Shown one piece after another: positions 32,600 to 43,892 of a stretch of DNA of 64,000 nt; position 1 is the first letter of the stretch; every line of letters starts with the position of its first letter. Source of the DNA: Galeruca laticollis (taxonomy: Eukaryota; Arthropoda; Insecta; Coleoptera; Chrysomelidae). The stretch lies in the NCBI GenBank assembly GCA_963921935.1, contig OY998185.1, forward strand, positions 54,141,717-54,205,716. The letters run 5' to 3'. Under the pieces are notes generated by a model. That model did no database searches. It saw only the letters and a program-made list of their open reading frames with translations, and was not told the origin of the DNA. The position numbers and the translations under genes were made by a program.

Positions 32600-32820
32600 A
32601 CGTGGCACCGGGACATGGAGGATCTTTAATTTTTATTTTTCAGAGGACCTCCTGTTACACATTCCTGAAAAAATTGGAACTGGTATTTTTAGTTCAACTG
32701 ATTGCCCATTTTTGGTCTAGATTGACTGGTCTATTTAGTCTTTATAATAAACGATCGGAGTAATGACGTAGATCGGCCATCTTGTGACCTTTTAAAAGTG
32801 GTTTTATTTGTTATGTAAGT

Positions 32821-33320
32821 ATAGGCACCCTTTTTTACATCATATATTCACCATTGGTTGATTGACGTCAGTCTCCGCTGCACCGACATGATGGAGTCAC
32901 CAATGGCAAATAAAAAACGCAGTTGTTATTTATATTTATATCATTATATCTGTCAACTGACAATCGATTTTAAAATTGATTGTTATTAGCAAAAATTAAC
33001 GAAACGAATGAAAATACTTGAAAAGTATTGTAGTTATTTTAGCCTCCAGATCTCGTAGCAGCAAAGAATTCTTTGCTAGCAGTTCATCTGATAGTTCCGA
33101 TGATGAAATAATATGCATGTTTTTTTGAGGTTAAGCTGTCATTTTCTATACCACCAAATTTATCCACCGCCTCGAAACAGCGGTGGAATGGTTTGCAATT
33201 TTGGTTGATGCAACAGTAATAAATGAACGCGTCATTTCTTCAATCTGAAATCCACCAATGAATATAAAAACGTAGCTGGTGGATTGGTGTATCTACCGGT
33301 GAATAAAAAAACGTGCCTAT
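32821..33320. mobile_element. MITE with ATAGGCAC termini
   Basis: The left end ATAGGCACCCTTTTTTACAT and the right end, in reverse complement ATAGGCACGTTTTTTTATTC, share the first 8 bases, the T-run and a nearby ATTCACC. Subterminal CACCAAT/ATTGGTG motifs repeat inside. It is about 500 bp with no ORF. Confidence 0.55.
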
Positions 33321-33341
33321 TATTTCAAAATAAGTGTTGTA

Positions 33342-33812
33342 GGGTGAGTTCCACTTAAAGCCCACAACGTTTGAAAGACCCACTTAAGGACCGTGGTCGT
33401 TGAACGCCATAGATGACGCCACTGTTTGCAACCGACTGTCGCCCACAAAAATTGGTGGACCTGAGTGAGCTTTCATCAATACATGGCGGTAATTCAAATA
33501 TGGCGATTGCCTCTTATTCGTTTTTTTTCAAAAGCGCAACTATAAATTTATGGCAATCCATGACGAATAAAATTTTACCCCGGTCTATGCAAAATATTTA
33601 CTCCAAACTGCACCAAAAATTATTTTATTTACTATTATACACACAAACTGCTGTTTTCGGTGTTTTCACCAAGCCGCCATATTGTGAACCGGCCCCGTTC
33701 AAATGTGCATTCCACTTATAAATTTCGTCTACAAAGACCGTGGTTTTTTTGCGTAAGTGGAACGGGTATTTCAGCGATCTCGGGAGTTGTGTGCTTCAAG
33801 TGGAATGTAACC
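33342..33812. mobile_element. MITE with TTCCACTT(A/G)AAGC(C/A)CACAAC termini
   Basis: TTCCACTTAAAGCCCACAAC near the left end matches TTCCACTTGAAGCACACAAC read in reverse complement at the right end. Additional subterminal GACCGTGGT blocks occur on both sides (about 33388 and 33738). The 102-codon open frame inside (33413-33721) has no recognisable domain. Confidence 0.5.
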
Positions 33813-34116
33813 GTAATGTACTGTTAAATATAATTTAAATAAACTTCAATAAGATTCATATACAATAGATTTTAAAAAGTGAGGTTATATTTCTCCCAAT
33901 TTTAGAATATGACAACAAAACGTGTTTTGCGGATTTCTACGAAATATATAATATGCAAAAAGTACTTACGGTTATAAAATAACAAAATAGCTTCTAAACA
34001 CTAATTTAAAAAACATTTTTAAAACACCAATACACAGTCAAAAGTTTGTATGGAAAGTAATTCCTAACCTGCCCTAACAACTAACATGATGGCCGACTAC
34101 GTCACATTCCGATCGT

Positions 34117-35140
34117 CTATATCAGGTGATTTGTGGTTTATATACTACTATATTGACCAAACTATACTCATATGTCCAATATATAGAAAGTGCAACTGAA
34201 AAAATCGATTATCTTCGATGACAGATTTTAACTTCAAATATATACTCTCAGTGATATGTATATAACAGATATTACCTCAGATTAACAAATAATTTAGATA
34301 TGTTTGTTTTGATTGTTTCCTGCCCCAAACCTCGAGTCACATTCTAAGCTCACTTGCGGACACTTCCACTGCTTTGCCATATTAACAAGTTGCAGGAAAA
34401 ATTAAATTAGAAGTTTACTTGAACATTTGTTAAAAAGTTATGCAAGTAAAAAATGTCATACTAATTTATGCATTTGAGTTGCTGCTTTTAAAATCAGTTA
34501 ATAATACTTGAATTTTATTTAATAAAGGCATATACTTATATAAATTTTAAACAAGTTTGTTATAACCTCAGATACCTTCATGATTATAACTAAAAGTGGC
34601 AACATTGTTAAAAATTTCAGTACCTGTTTTATGTGTCAACGGTAACATATTTAGTAGGTTTGTCCTTGTTTAATTACCATATAAAGAGAGATGCAAATAT
34701 AATCATAGTGTGCTCGACGATAATTTAAAACAGCCATAGTATTGTAGTAAATAATGTCAAAGTGGTTTGTTTATACGAGCGCCATTACGCATACAGAGTA
34801 AACATTTAGCTATTTCGTTTTTCAAAACTTTTAGTGACAAAATAAACTTTTAAGTTAATTAATTTAATGTTTTTGGATTATCATGGTTCGTTAGTGCCAA
34901 GTTTGTCAGAAAAACAGCCGAAATTACAAATGTCATGTGTCTACAATACCATCCCCACTTTTTGTAATTCATTTATTATTTCACTACAGGCGTTTAGGAT
35001 TGTTGGCCGCAAAAATAAGCGTGTTTATGAATGAATTGCTCTCTATACTGTATATTATTACTCTAAGGATATTACCCATTGGATTCAATGATATTACCGA
35101 ACTTTACTTTGTTCTAAACTTTAGTTTGTAGATGGGAAAT
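34117..35140. other. Intergenic sequence, no feature seen
   Basis: AT-rich sequence; I see no supported ORF, RNA gene or repeat structure. Confidence 0.35.
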
Positions 35141-35610
35141 GGTGCGTTCTTTTTGACTGAGATCTCAAATCACTTCAGTTAAGGTGATCTGAGATAAAGT
35201 GATGTGAGTAAACACCAATAAGAACGACATCTCAATTGAAGCGCGCGATCTGTCCATAGATTTAAACTATACGACAGATTCGTCTCAGCATCTAATAATG
35301 TTATTTAATGTATCCATAATTTGTAACAAAAGAAAAATAGATTATGTGTGTTTATTGTTTATATGTCAATGGTTAAAACCTTAGATAACCTTGGTTAAAA
35401 CTACAAATAAACCAAGCAAATCAAATATTTCTTCATCCCCTCCACTTTATTTCCGACTCAATTCCAACTGAAACCCCCTTACAACACATTCAGCATCGGT
35501 GAAGGGGGAGGAAAAATCTCAGCTCACTTGAAGTGAGTAAAACAAAAAGAACGCTCACATTACTGATGTGAGCTGAGATTAACTGAGATCTCCGTCAAAA
35601 AGAACGCACC
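35141..35610 (+). mobile_element. MITE copy 1 (GGTGCGTTCTTTTTGAC family)
   Basis: Terminal inverted repeats GGTGCGTTCTTTTTGACTGA and, at the right end in reverse complement, GGTGCGTTCTTTTTGACGGA. Subterminal GATCTCA/TGAGATC motifs and internal AAAAAGAACG repeats are present. The element is 470 bp. The copy at 35949-36446 is the same sequence in the opposite orientation. Confidence 0.88.
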
Positions 35611-35948
35611 TATAATATTCTCTATTGAAACGATTAACAGATGGAAATGTATTTAGCGATATCACAAAGGTGGCCACTCTTAGGACCGGTTACGTATGTT
35701 GTATAAGCCTGATTTATTTCGAGAAAATGGACACTAATAATAAAAACGAGGGAGAAATTTCACACTAGATGAAAGAATTAGTGTTTTATTTTTATTTCAT
35801 TAGATGAAAGAAATTTACTTTTGAAACTAGCCAATAAACGGAAGAATGCAATAGAAAATAAATTATACTCATCCCATTTCTCAAAATTATCGACTATTAT
35901 CCTCACTACATAGGGCCTTCGTTCGTGTTGAACGACCTTCACAAATTT

Positions 35949-36446
35949 GGTGCGTTCTTTTTGACTGAGATCTCAGTTAATCTCAGCTCACATCAGTAAT
36001 GTGATCGTTCTTTTTGTTTTACTCACTTTAAGTGAGCTGAGGTTTTTCCTCCCCCTTCACCTATGCTGAATGTGTTGTAAGGGGGAATCAGTTGGAATTG
36101 AGTCGGAAATAAAGTGGAGAGGATGAAGAAATATTTGATTTGCTTGGTTTATATGTAATTTTAACCAAGGTTATCTAAGGTTTTAACCATTGACATATAA
36201 ACAATAAACACACATAATCTATTTTTCTTTTGTTACAAATTATGGATACATTAAATAACATTATTAGATGCTGAGACGAATCTGTCGTATAGTTTAAATC
36301 TATGGACAGATCGCGCGCTTCAATTGAGATGTCGTTCTTTTTGGTGTTTACTCACATCACTTTATCTCAGATCACCTTAACTGAAGTGATCACAGACCAT
36401 GTGGTATGTGGAAGTGATCTGAGATCTCAGTCAAAAAGAGCGCACC
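35949..36446 (-). mobile_element. MITE copy 2, inverted relative to copy 1
   Basis: Reverse complement of copy 1 over nearly its full length, with the same GGTGCG(T/C)TCTTTTTGACTG ends. It carries about 28 extra bases near one end (TTCCACATACCACATGGTC region), so the two copies are not one recent inverted duplication of identical sequence. Confidence 0.88.
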
Positions 36447-37092
36447 AATTATCAAAGTCCTCGTCACTATCTAATACGTAATCCACACAATCATTGTTAT
36501 TAAAATAAAATAAAAACAAATAAGGTTATGACTGATGACGATCTAAAGTCGCCAATTAAGTTAAAACCATAAAGGTTATCTATGTCAAAAACAATCAATC
36601 AAATGTTATATTTATCCGTCACTATTGCCAATATTCCTTACCTGACAGTGAATAAAAAAAATCTGAACCGTGTATATATTCTCTTATTTATGAACAACCC
36701 AACTGGAAATTTATCTACAAGTTACTTTTATCTGAAGGACATCTATCTGCTGGATAAAAACGGTAATTGATGAACCGGCCCTTAGAAAGAAACAAAGCCC
36801 AGTTAATGCAACTAGTGGCCACAAACTGGCTTTGTCTCTCTCGTACTGTTTGTTCTGTTTTCTCTGCATAATTTAATACGGATCACCCAGTTCCCTACTA
36901 TATGTCTATGGTTGAAACCATAGATATAGACATCTATTCTATCTCTATGATTGAAACGAGCTATACGTATATCAGTTTGATGAATCGAATGTATAATTAA
37001 AATAATCGATTATCACCCTACGATGACATATTCTAAGTAACCTCAATATTTTAATCATTTACGCGTAAATATAATCTAATATATAAATAAAG
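36447..37092. other. Region upstream of CHMP7, likely promoter/5' UTR
   Basis: A strong hairpin, ATGTCTATGGTT-GAA-ACCATAG followed by ATATAGACAT, lies at about 36902-36932. The rest is AT-rich. No TATA box can be called with confidence. Confidence 0.4.
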
Positions 37093-37332
37093 ATGTTTGA
37101 TATTCCAAAAGAAAATCTTCCGGAATGTTTACTGGATGAAAATAGAATAAATGTACTTTTCGCACCTATAAGAAATAAAAGTGTAAATCCAAAAGACTGG
37201 GATAACAAAATATCATCATGGAGGACCATAATAAAAGCATATTGTGAATCAAATGATATTTATACATTTACGGTGTCCTCTTTAAATAATGTTTTTATCA
37301 GAAATGGAAGATCACCTCCTTGTTTACCCGAG
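37093..37332 (+). CDS. CHMP7: CHMP7 coding exon 1
   Basis: Starts at an ATG in an A-rich context (ATAAAGATG) and ends CCCGAG before the donor GTATTT; residues 1-80, phase 0. The start agrees with the N-terminus of the family. Confidence 0.88.
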
Positions 37333-39203
37333 GTATTTATATTTTATTTACATTATGTCAAGAATGTACAGTGTACCAAAAAAATATGTATCATTCATTT
37401 AAATATAATTATAATAATCGCTCTTTTCCATATTGTACCTTTAGGTAATAAGTGAAATGGAAAAAAATGGGGATGTACAACGTTTAGATATATTTTTAAA
37501 AAACAATCCTAAAACATGGACGGGATGGGCTACAGATATTTTCGTTAAAACGCCTTTTATATGGTCTTATAATAAACTAAAATCGTCAATATTTGCGTCA
37601 GGTAATTCGGTATAATCACTATTACAGTCACATTAAAATCTCCTCTTTTCTAGATTCCTCTCAACAGCCCAGAGTTATTTTAGAAGTAATAAAAACAAAA
37701 TGCGAAACTATTTTAAACGTATTACCAAATAACTATAAAAATAAACTAGTGAGCTTGAAAGATATACTGAGTATTATAAAAAAGACGCCCAATGATATTG
37801 AAGACGTGAAGCTTTTACTTCATTACATGTCGAACAAAAATCTAATAGACGTTACGAAACTAAACAGCAACAACCAGAACGAATTAGAAACAACTTTAAT
37901 TAAATTTAGCGATGGTACAACAAATAGTGTAATAACCGAAGTTGATATTGGTGTATATACGTTGGAACAAAATGAGAAAATTATACTTAAAGGAATCGAA
38001 GAAATGGAAGATAATATCGAACAATGTATCGACGAAGCTAAAATACATTTATCAAAACATCACAGACAAACGGTAAGTTTTTTATAGATAACTTCAATAA
38101 ATTTCAGTTTTAGTATGTCTCTGGTCGAGTTTGGGGTTATTTTCATTTCATCTTTTCATTATTTTGGTCTGTGCGATTTTTTAAGTAAAAGTATTTCCTA
38201 ATTTTACAGTAACTAAAATTTGACGCTCGGTATCTCAGAAATGCGACCGTGGGGCACATTCTAGATTTTTCTCCTCATAAATTATAACTTTGGCATTACT
38301 CCTTTAAAATGAGAGCCCAATATTTTCCTTATTTTGGTCTGTGACATTTTTTAAATGAAAGGGTTTCTCAATTTTCCAATAAGTAGACTTTGACGCTCAG
38401 TATCTCAAAAATGCGAACGTGTTATACATTCTCGATTTTTTTCCTTATAAATTATTCCTTTGAGAGTACTCCATTACAATATGAATTCAATCTATTCATT
38501 ATTTTGGTCTGTACGATTTTTTAAGTGAAAGTGTTTCTTAATTTCCAGTAACTGATTTTTTAAAAATTTCTTAATTTTAAAAATTTATATTTGGAAAAGA
38601 ATTTATTTCCGCTACTTGTGATTTGGTACAACCCTTTCTTACGATAAAACCAATCTGTAAAAAAATACAAACCCAGAATTCGACCCGAAACACACTAAAA
38701 TTTACCCAATAAATTTATAATTTCAGGCTAAAAGTTGTTTAAGAAAAAAACACGATTTAGAAAAATCTTTAGAAAAGAAGGCACAAGCTTTACACAACGT
38801 CCAATTATTACTACATCAAATACACGAAACAAACAGTAATGTAACAGTTTGGGATTCATATAAAAAAGTTTTATCGGCATTCGATGTTACGTATAAAGAT
38901 GCTGGCATTTCAGAAGACGTAATAGACGATACTATGATCAAATTAGGAGAGGTCTTGGATAAAAACGAAGATATACATGCAGCTCTGGCTAAACCAGCCC
39001 AAGATTTCGACGATTTAGATTTAGAACAAGAATTAGCAGATTTAATTAAAGAAGATGACACCGAAGGTGGTCCTCCAGATGGTGGGGTTAATAACAGCGA
39101 TATAGAAACGAAGTTGGAGAATTTAAGTCTTAATTTACCAGAAGTTCCGGAAAACAGTCCCGAACGTTCTAAAGAAATTGATCTAGGAAGCAGTCAATTA
39201 TAA
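37093..39203 (+). CDS. CHMP7: Charged multivesicular body protein 7 (CHMP7), 4 coding exons
   Basis: CHMP7 is the ESCRT-II/ESCRT-III hybrid that is recruited to the nuclear envelope (via LEM2 in animals and fungi) and nucleates ESCRT-III for membrane sealing. Exons are 37093-37332, 37445-37601, 37654-38072 and 38727-39203. All junctions are GT-AG and the phases join to 1293 nt, giving 430 residues (human about 453). Residues 1-130 form the Vps25-like winged-helix region (FAPIRNKSVNPKDWDNKI, SWRTIIKAYC, LPEV). Residues 135-235 are the second winged helix (LLHYMSNKNLIDV). Residues 250-380 are the charged ESCRT-III helices (HDLEKSLEKKAQALHNVQLL). The C-terminal DIETKLENLSLNLPEVPE (from 397) resembles the CHMP7 MIM-like motif. 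No lesions are seen. Confidence 0.92.
37445..37601 (+). CDS. CHMP7: CHMP7 coding exon 2
   Basis: Acceptor CCTTTAG ends at 37444 and donor GTAATT starts at 37602. It encodes VISEMEKNGDVQRLDIFLKN and TWTGWATDIFVKTPFIWSYN. It is short and was found from splice sites and phase. Confidence 0.88.
37654..38072 (+). CDS. CHMP7: CHMP7 coding exon 3
   Basis: Acceptor TTTTCTAG ends at 37653 and donor GTAAGT starts at 38073. It encodes residues 133-272 including LLHYMSNKNLIDVTKLN and the first ESCRT-III helix (IILKGIEEMEDNIEQCIDEA). The preceding intron is only 52 bp. Confidence 0.9.
38150..38570 (-). repeat. ~171-bp satellite, inverted copies in CHMP7 intron 3
   Basis: In reverse complement it reads TCTGAGATACCGAGCGTCAA and TTAAAAAATCGCACAGACCA, the same monomer as the PANK intron 2 array about 20 kb away. 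About 2.5 monomers are present in the opposite orientation. Confidence 0.85.
38727..39203 (+). CDS. CHMP7: CHMP7 coding exon 4 (terminal)
   Basis: Acceptor TAATTTCAG ends at 38726 and the TAA stop is at 39201-39203. It encodes residues 273-430: basic/acidic helices, then the acidic LDLEQELADLIKEDD and the C-terminal KLENLSL motif. Confidence 0.9.
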   Translation, partial: AKSCLRKKHDLEKSLEKKAQALHNVQLLLHQIHETNSNVTVWDSYKKVLSAFDVTYKDAGISEDVIDDTMIKLGEVLDKNEDIHAALAKPAQDFDDLDLEQELADLIKEDDTEGGPPDGGVNNSDIETKLENLSLNLPEVPENSPERSKEIDLGSSQL

Positions 39204-39759
39204 TTTGGATAACGAACAGTGGTTTTGGGTTATTTTGTTATTGGATGCTCTTAAAATGTTTGTTTTAGCTAATACTACAGTTTTTTGTCTTTGAAATATT
39301 TATTTATATCATTTACCTTGTTTTAATTGTAAAAATATACTTTACTTTGATTATGACGTTAATTATTACCAAACCTATAAGAATCCTTAAAATAAATGCT
39401 GCCAGCAAGAATTTATTTCAATAAAAACATTTTATTCTGGCCCATACACACTAAGATCTGGGGGCAGCGGCGGATATAGGGGGGAGGAGGGCTTTCAGGT
39501 TGAAGCTCTCCCCAAAAATGTAAATTTTAAGCAAAATATTTCATTATGTTAAATTATGCCTTGTAAAATTATTTTACATAGGATTAAAAATAATATTTTC
39601 ATTCATTCCTAAAGTCAATTCCTGTATTAGATTTTCACAATAGAAGATTTTTTTTCTCAGAAGCTATTATTTGGACCATGTAGTGAATTTTTTTTCTTTT
39701 CACATTAACAGATACAATTTGACATTATCTTTGCCCTTTAATTCCAAGAATGTTGTACT
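39204..39759. other. CHMP7 3' UTR and downstream sequence
   Basis: 3' UTR with AATAAA signals, then a GC-rich GGCAGCGGCGGATATAGG stretch at about 39462 resembling a transposon terminus, and AT-rich sequence up to the LINE. Confidence 0.45.
39420..39425 (+). terminator. CHMP7: Candidate CHMP7 polyadenylation signal AATAAA
   Basis: AATAAA 217 bp after the stop. A second AATAAA lies about 30 bp earlier. Confidence 0.5.
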
Positions 39760-40329
39760 ATGACAAATACTGTAATAAAGTTCCGAGGAAAAGGTCGTAT
39801 GCCGTTCGACCTCCCAAAACTGGGCAACATAGATGACCCACTGAGAAAAGGTCTCAGTGTAGCAGGGGAACGGAAATACCTGCGACTCCTCAATCAGGGA
39901 ATATACCCTGAAGAGGCCAGGAAGCAGGTACAAGAGGGACAGGGAACTATCCTCATGATTGGGATCGATCACCAATCTGGGGAGGCTCTGAAGGCAGGAG
40001 GTTACGCGCTAAACTTCCGTTTTGAGCGTATCCCTGTCTCGGGGCTGGGAAAAAAAAAGAATTCCGCGGAGGATCCAAAGGACATGGAGATACTCTCCAC
40101 ATCCGGAACCTCTGGAAAGGGGGAAAAAGGCGAAAGCTTGACCTTGGGTCAGCCCGAGATCTCCTCCGGTTCTGCTGGGATGACTGGGAATGCGGAGACT
40201 GCCTCTGCATCCCGGGAAGCTGGGCAGAGCAGCCTGGGGGTCGAGAGTCTGGCTCGAGATCTAGAAACCTGCTCGATTACCGAGGAAGATACTGCCATGG
40301 TGGTCGAGGAGGGTCAGGGAGAGGGATGA
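39760..40329 (+). CDS. ORF1-like protein of a LOA-type LINE
   Basis: An intact 189-codon frame encodes a hydrophilic protein directly upstream of an endonuclease ORF on the same strand. It has a helical N-terminal third (ERKYLRLLNQGIYPEEARKQ) and a Ser/Gly/Glu-rich remainder. I see no zinc knuckles. Its codon use is GC-richer than the host exons. Position and composition suggest a truncated gag/ORF1 protein of a non-LTR retrotransposon; I cannot assign a domain. Confidence 0.5.
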   Translation: MTNTVIKFRGKGRMPFDLPKLGNIDDPLRKGLSVAGERKYLRLLNQGIYPEEARKQVQEGQGTILMIGIDHQSGEALKAGGYALNFRFERIPVSGLGKKKNSAEDPKDMEILSTSGTSGKGEKGESLTLGQPEISSGSAGMTGNAETASASREAGQSSLGVESLARDLETCSITEEDTAMVVEEGQGEG

Positions 40330-40376
40330 ATAGAGGCTGAGTTACTCGGCCTCTGTCATCCATAATAATTCACGTT

Positions 40377-41448
40377 CACGAATGTAGCTCAGACTAACCT
40401 GCATCACGCGAAGGGAGCTTCAGCTGTGATTGCCAGTTTGTTCGCTAGACTACAACTGGATATTGTACTGATCCAAGAACCATGGATCAACAAAGAAGGC
40501 CAAATCAAAGGTTTGGCATGTAAGGATTCTAAATTGATTTATGATCAAAGGCAAGTATCTCCGCGTGCCTGTGTAATCATAAGAAATAACATAAAATAGA
40601 TTTGTGTTTCAGAATACGTGTCACGGGACCTTGTTCCAATCATGGTTCACCTCAACATTGGGGGTATCGACCGAGACATCGTCATTGCCTCTGCCTATTT
40701 CGCTGAAGACTGGCCCATGACACCGCCAGAAAAGGTACAAGAGCTAGTAAGACACTGCAATAGCAGACGGCTGCCAATTATATTTGGTTGTGATGCCAAC
40801 GCACACAATACAGTGTAGGGAAGCACCAATAACAACGCAAAAGGTGAGTGTTTATTAGAATATCTCTTAGCAAATAACCTTGAGACCTTAAATGTGGGGA
40901 CAAGCCCCACTTTTGTCACGAGAGCAAGAGAAGAGGTCCTGGACATAACAATTGTTAATGTTGCTGCTAGGAAAAATGTAAAAGATTGGAGGGTGATGAG
41001 CGAGCCATCACTTTCCGACCATAGGATCATCGAATTTAGGATAGAGGGAAATACCACCTAGATTCCTACAATCTGAAATCCTAGAAATACTGTTTAGTCT
41101 CTTTACAAGACCAATCTGAAGGACAATTTCGAACACGTCGAAGTGAATGGGGTAAATCATCCGCACTACGACCTAGAACAAAGAGTCGCACAGATCAGTG
41201 AGGCAATAATGGAAGCTTTTCATTCCAGTTGCACACTCTCAAAAGCTCGTTCAGAAAAGGATGCTTCTTGGTGCAATGAGAACCTGTCAAACCTCATGAA
41301 AGAGGTCCGTCGGCTCTTTAATAGAGCCAAACGTGAGGGGCAGAGGTACAATGAGAAGCTTACTCAGTACAATAAAGAGATTAGGAAGGCCAAAAGGTTT
41401 AATTTTCAAGCCTTTTGCGAAAAAATCACTTCCACTCACACAGAATAG
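40377..41448 (+). pseudogene. LOA/R1-type LINE ORF2, endonuclease half only
   Basis: A broken frame carries the apurinic-like endonuclease domain: LFARLQLDIVLIQEPWINKE, PRACVIIRNN, IIFGCDANAHNTV followed by a stop where WGSTN is expected (TAG at 40816-40818), GECLLEYLLANN, LDITIVNVAARKNVKDWRVM and SEPSLSDHRIIEF. Stops lie near 40597, 40816 and 41060. The downstream linker to the RT follows (KDASWCNENLSNLMKEVRRL) and the coding sequence ends abruptly at 41448. The RT and RNase H are missing, so this copy is 3'-truncated, unusual for LINEs. The element at 53128-54903 has the complementary 3' half of a similar LINE. Confidence 0.75.
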
Positions 41449-42060
41449 AAATTGTTTCTTTTTGTTTCATAATAGCACAAAGATTACTAGCAGTCATTTA
41501 CTATTTATAGCCGTAGAAAATGCCCTTCTGTTATGTTTTATGTACAACTGTATTCGTTTTTATTTATATTCAATTCTCCCCCTTAGTTGTAGTGTTCTTA
41601 CTTTAAATTTATATATTATTTTATTGTGTTTTTGCTGCATAAACGGTTAATCGTTTCAGTTTTAATTGTAAATTTGTGACCTATAATCCTAGACTTAGTG
41701 TCTTCCAGGATACATAATAAAGTTTCACACAAAATTTGCTTATTTGACTATGTATCTTCTGAGATACAGTCCATATCTCCCTTGTTTATGAAAAAATTAT
41801 TGTGGAAATAACCAAAATGCATTCTTGAAGACCATATAACACCACGAAAACACTAATTTACTTAGAATTAATGTTGCATCAAGGTTTGCCAAATTAAGGG
41901 TTAATCATTTACTGCATTATCAGCAATATTGCGAATGATAATTTGCTGTTTAGTTCCATCTTTATAAATTCCGAACTATGTATTAGTAATTTATTGTACA
42001 TTTAAATTTAAAAATTCTGTCAACTGCAACTTTTGAATGTTGAGAAAAAACAACAGTTTT
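41449..42060. other. Sequence between two LINEs, no feature seen
   Basis: AT-rich sequence without a recognisable ORF or repeat. It could be 3' flank or 5' UTR of the neighbouring LINEs. Confidence 0.3.
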
Positions 42061-43892
42061 TGAATAAAATAGTGGAGGAATGAGACTCTACATCAGATCG
42101 TGTAATATCCACGAAAAACATCAAAAATAATATAGTAACAGTAGAAACCCATCCAGATTTAGGAAGAGAACATGTTGCAATAGAAATAACCATCGACCTA
42201 CAAAAACGAATTAAAGAGCAAGAAATAATAAAAAAGAACATCAAGAAGTGTGATATAGACAAACTTAACGGAAAGTAGGAGGAGTACATTGATCGAATGG
42301 GGAACGATCTGATTGATAGCGGAAAAATTGAACAATTCAACACCACAATAACATCACTCACAATAGAAAACAGCCCAGACCCGAAAATAAATCACTACAT
42401 CCACGAACTACCACCATACATTATTAAAATGATACAAAACAAAAGAAAAATGCATAGGGATTACCTGGCAGATCCCAATGTTGAGGCAAAAACGCAACTA
42501 AACAATTACAACTAAAATGTACAAGCCCTAATTAGACAATACAAAGAACACAAATGGGCTACAGTGTGTACTGAAATAAACGCTAGCAAAGGTAAAGATT
42601 ACTGGCAACAAATTAGAAAACTAACAAACTACAAAGGAATATCAAAATCACAGCCAATTGAAGAAAACAACAGTGTGTATGTCACCGATGAAGAAAAAGC
42701 AGAGGTATTTGCAAATTATTACAAGGAAACGTTCAGAAAAAACCGTGAACCCCAATACGACCAACAAATATATGATGAAATCGGACAGTGGTATGATGAA
42801 TACTTTGAAGGGGAACACGGAGCACACAACAGTAATATAGAAGATGTGTATTTTGAAATATTAAGCAAAGGAGTACTGTTCCAGGACATGGCCACATTAC
42901 TTAAGATCTATTACGAAAACTGAGTGAAAAGATACACAGATATCTTCATCAAAATATATGAGTACTGTTTGGATCATCACTACTTTCCTAGTGAGTCGAA
43001 GTAGGGAATAGGAAAGTAGTGAACCATTATCACCATTCCTAAACTTAATACGAACAATCATGGAGCAAAAAACTACCGTCCTATCACTCTTCTTTCAGTT
43101 TTGGGAAAGCAACTCGAAAACATCATGAAATATCTGTTACAAAATGGAATCGTGACACAAAATTCCTGATTACCAATTCGGCTTTAAACATCAAACTTCT
43201 ACCAATCACCCAGTAACCATTCAACACCAAACATTCAAGCTAACCAACTAATGGGAAACCACTCTGCAGCCCTATTTCTTGATATAAGCAATGCATTTGA
43301 TAGTATTTGGCACAAAGGACTACTCTACAAAACTAATGACACTAGAATGCCCTTGATATTTGATCCTGTTCCTGAAAGACTATCTTGAGTCAAAATCAAC
43401 AACCAATACTCGGCAACATTCCACAACGAACAAGAAGTTCCACAAGGATCGCCATTGTCTCCTCTTCTATATAATGTTTACTGTCACGACATAAACAACT
43501 ACAGACATCAGCAAGACTATTTCAATAAGATCGTTACATTTTGCAGTATGCTGATTTTACAGCTTTGACTAGTCACAACAGAACCCTCTCGAAAACCGTT
43601 GAAAATCTACAAATATTGTTAGACAGGACCCTGATCTGGTTCAACAAATGGAGGCTGAAAGTTAATCTAGACAAGATATTTAAACACAATAATTTACCAA
43701 ACTCACCTAAAATAAATATAGACGGCAAAGACATTCACTGCGTAAACTATGCGAGGTATCTGGGGGTAGACATAGACCACAAATTGAACTTTAAACAACA
43801 TGCTAACAACATAAAGAGGAAATGTAACAGTAGGAGCAAACACTTTCGGAGTTTAACATACAAGAATTCAGGGATGAGTAAGAAAACAGCTG

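Larger units (their letters stand above)
32751..34116. mobile_element. Outer DNA-transposon remnant with ACGATCGGA...CGGCCATC inverted ends
   Basis: The left end ACGATCGGAGTAATGACGTA then GATCGGCCATC (32751-32782) pairs with the right end, whose reverse complement reads ACGATCGGAATGTGACGTAG then TCGGCCATC. The imperfect inverted repeat is about 35 bp. Two further MITEs lie inside it. No transposase is encoded. Confidence 0.55.

Noticed and set aside
33413..33721. 102-codon open frame as a small gene
   Set aside because: Lies inside a MITE-like structure, no recognisable domain and no splice or poly(A) context.
39700..40210. - strand frames of 91 and 85 codons opposite the LINE ORF1
   Set aside because: No motif, and fully explained as the complement of the + strand ORF1.
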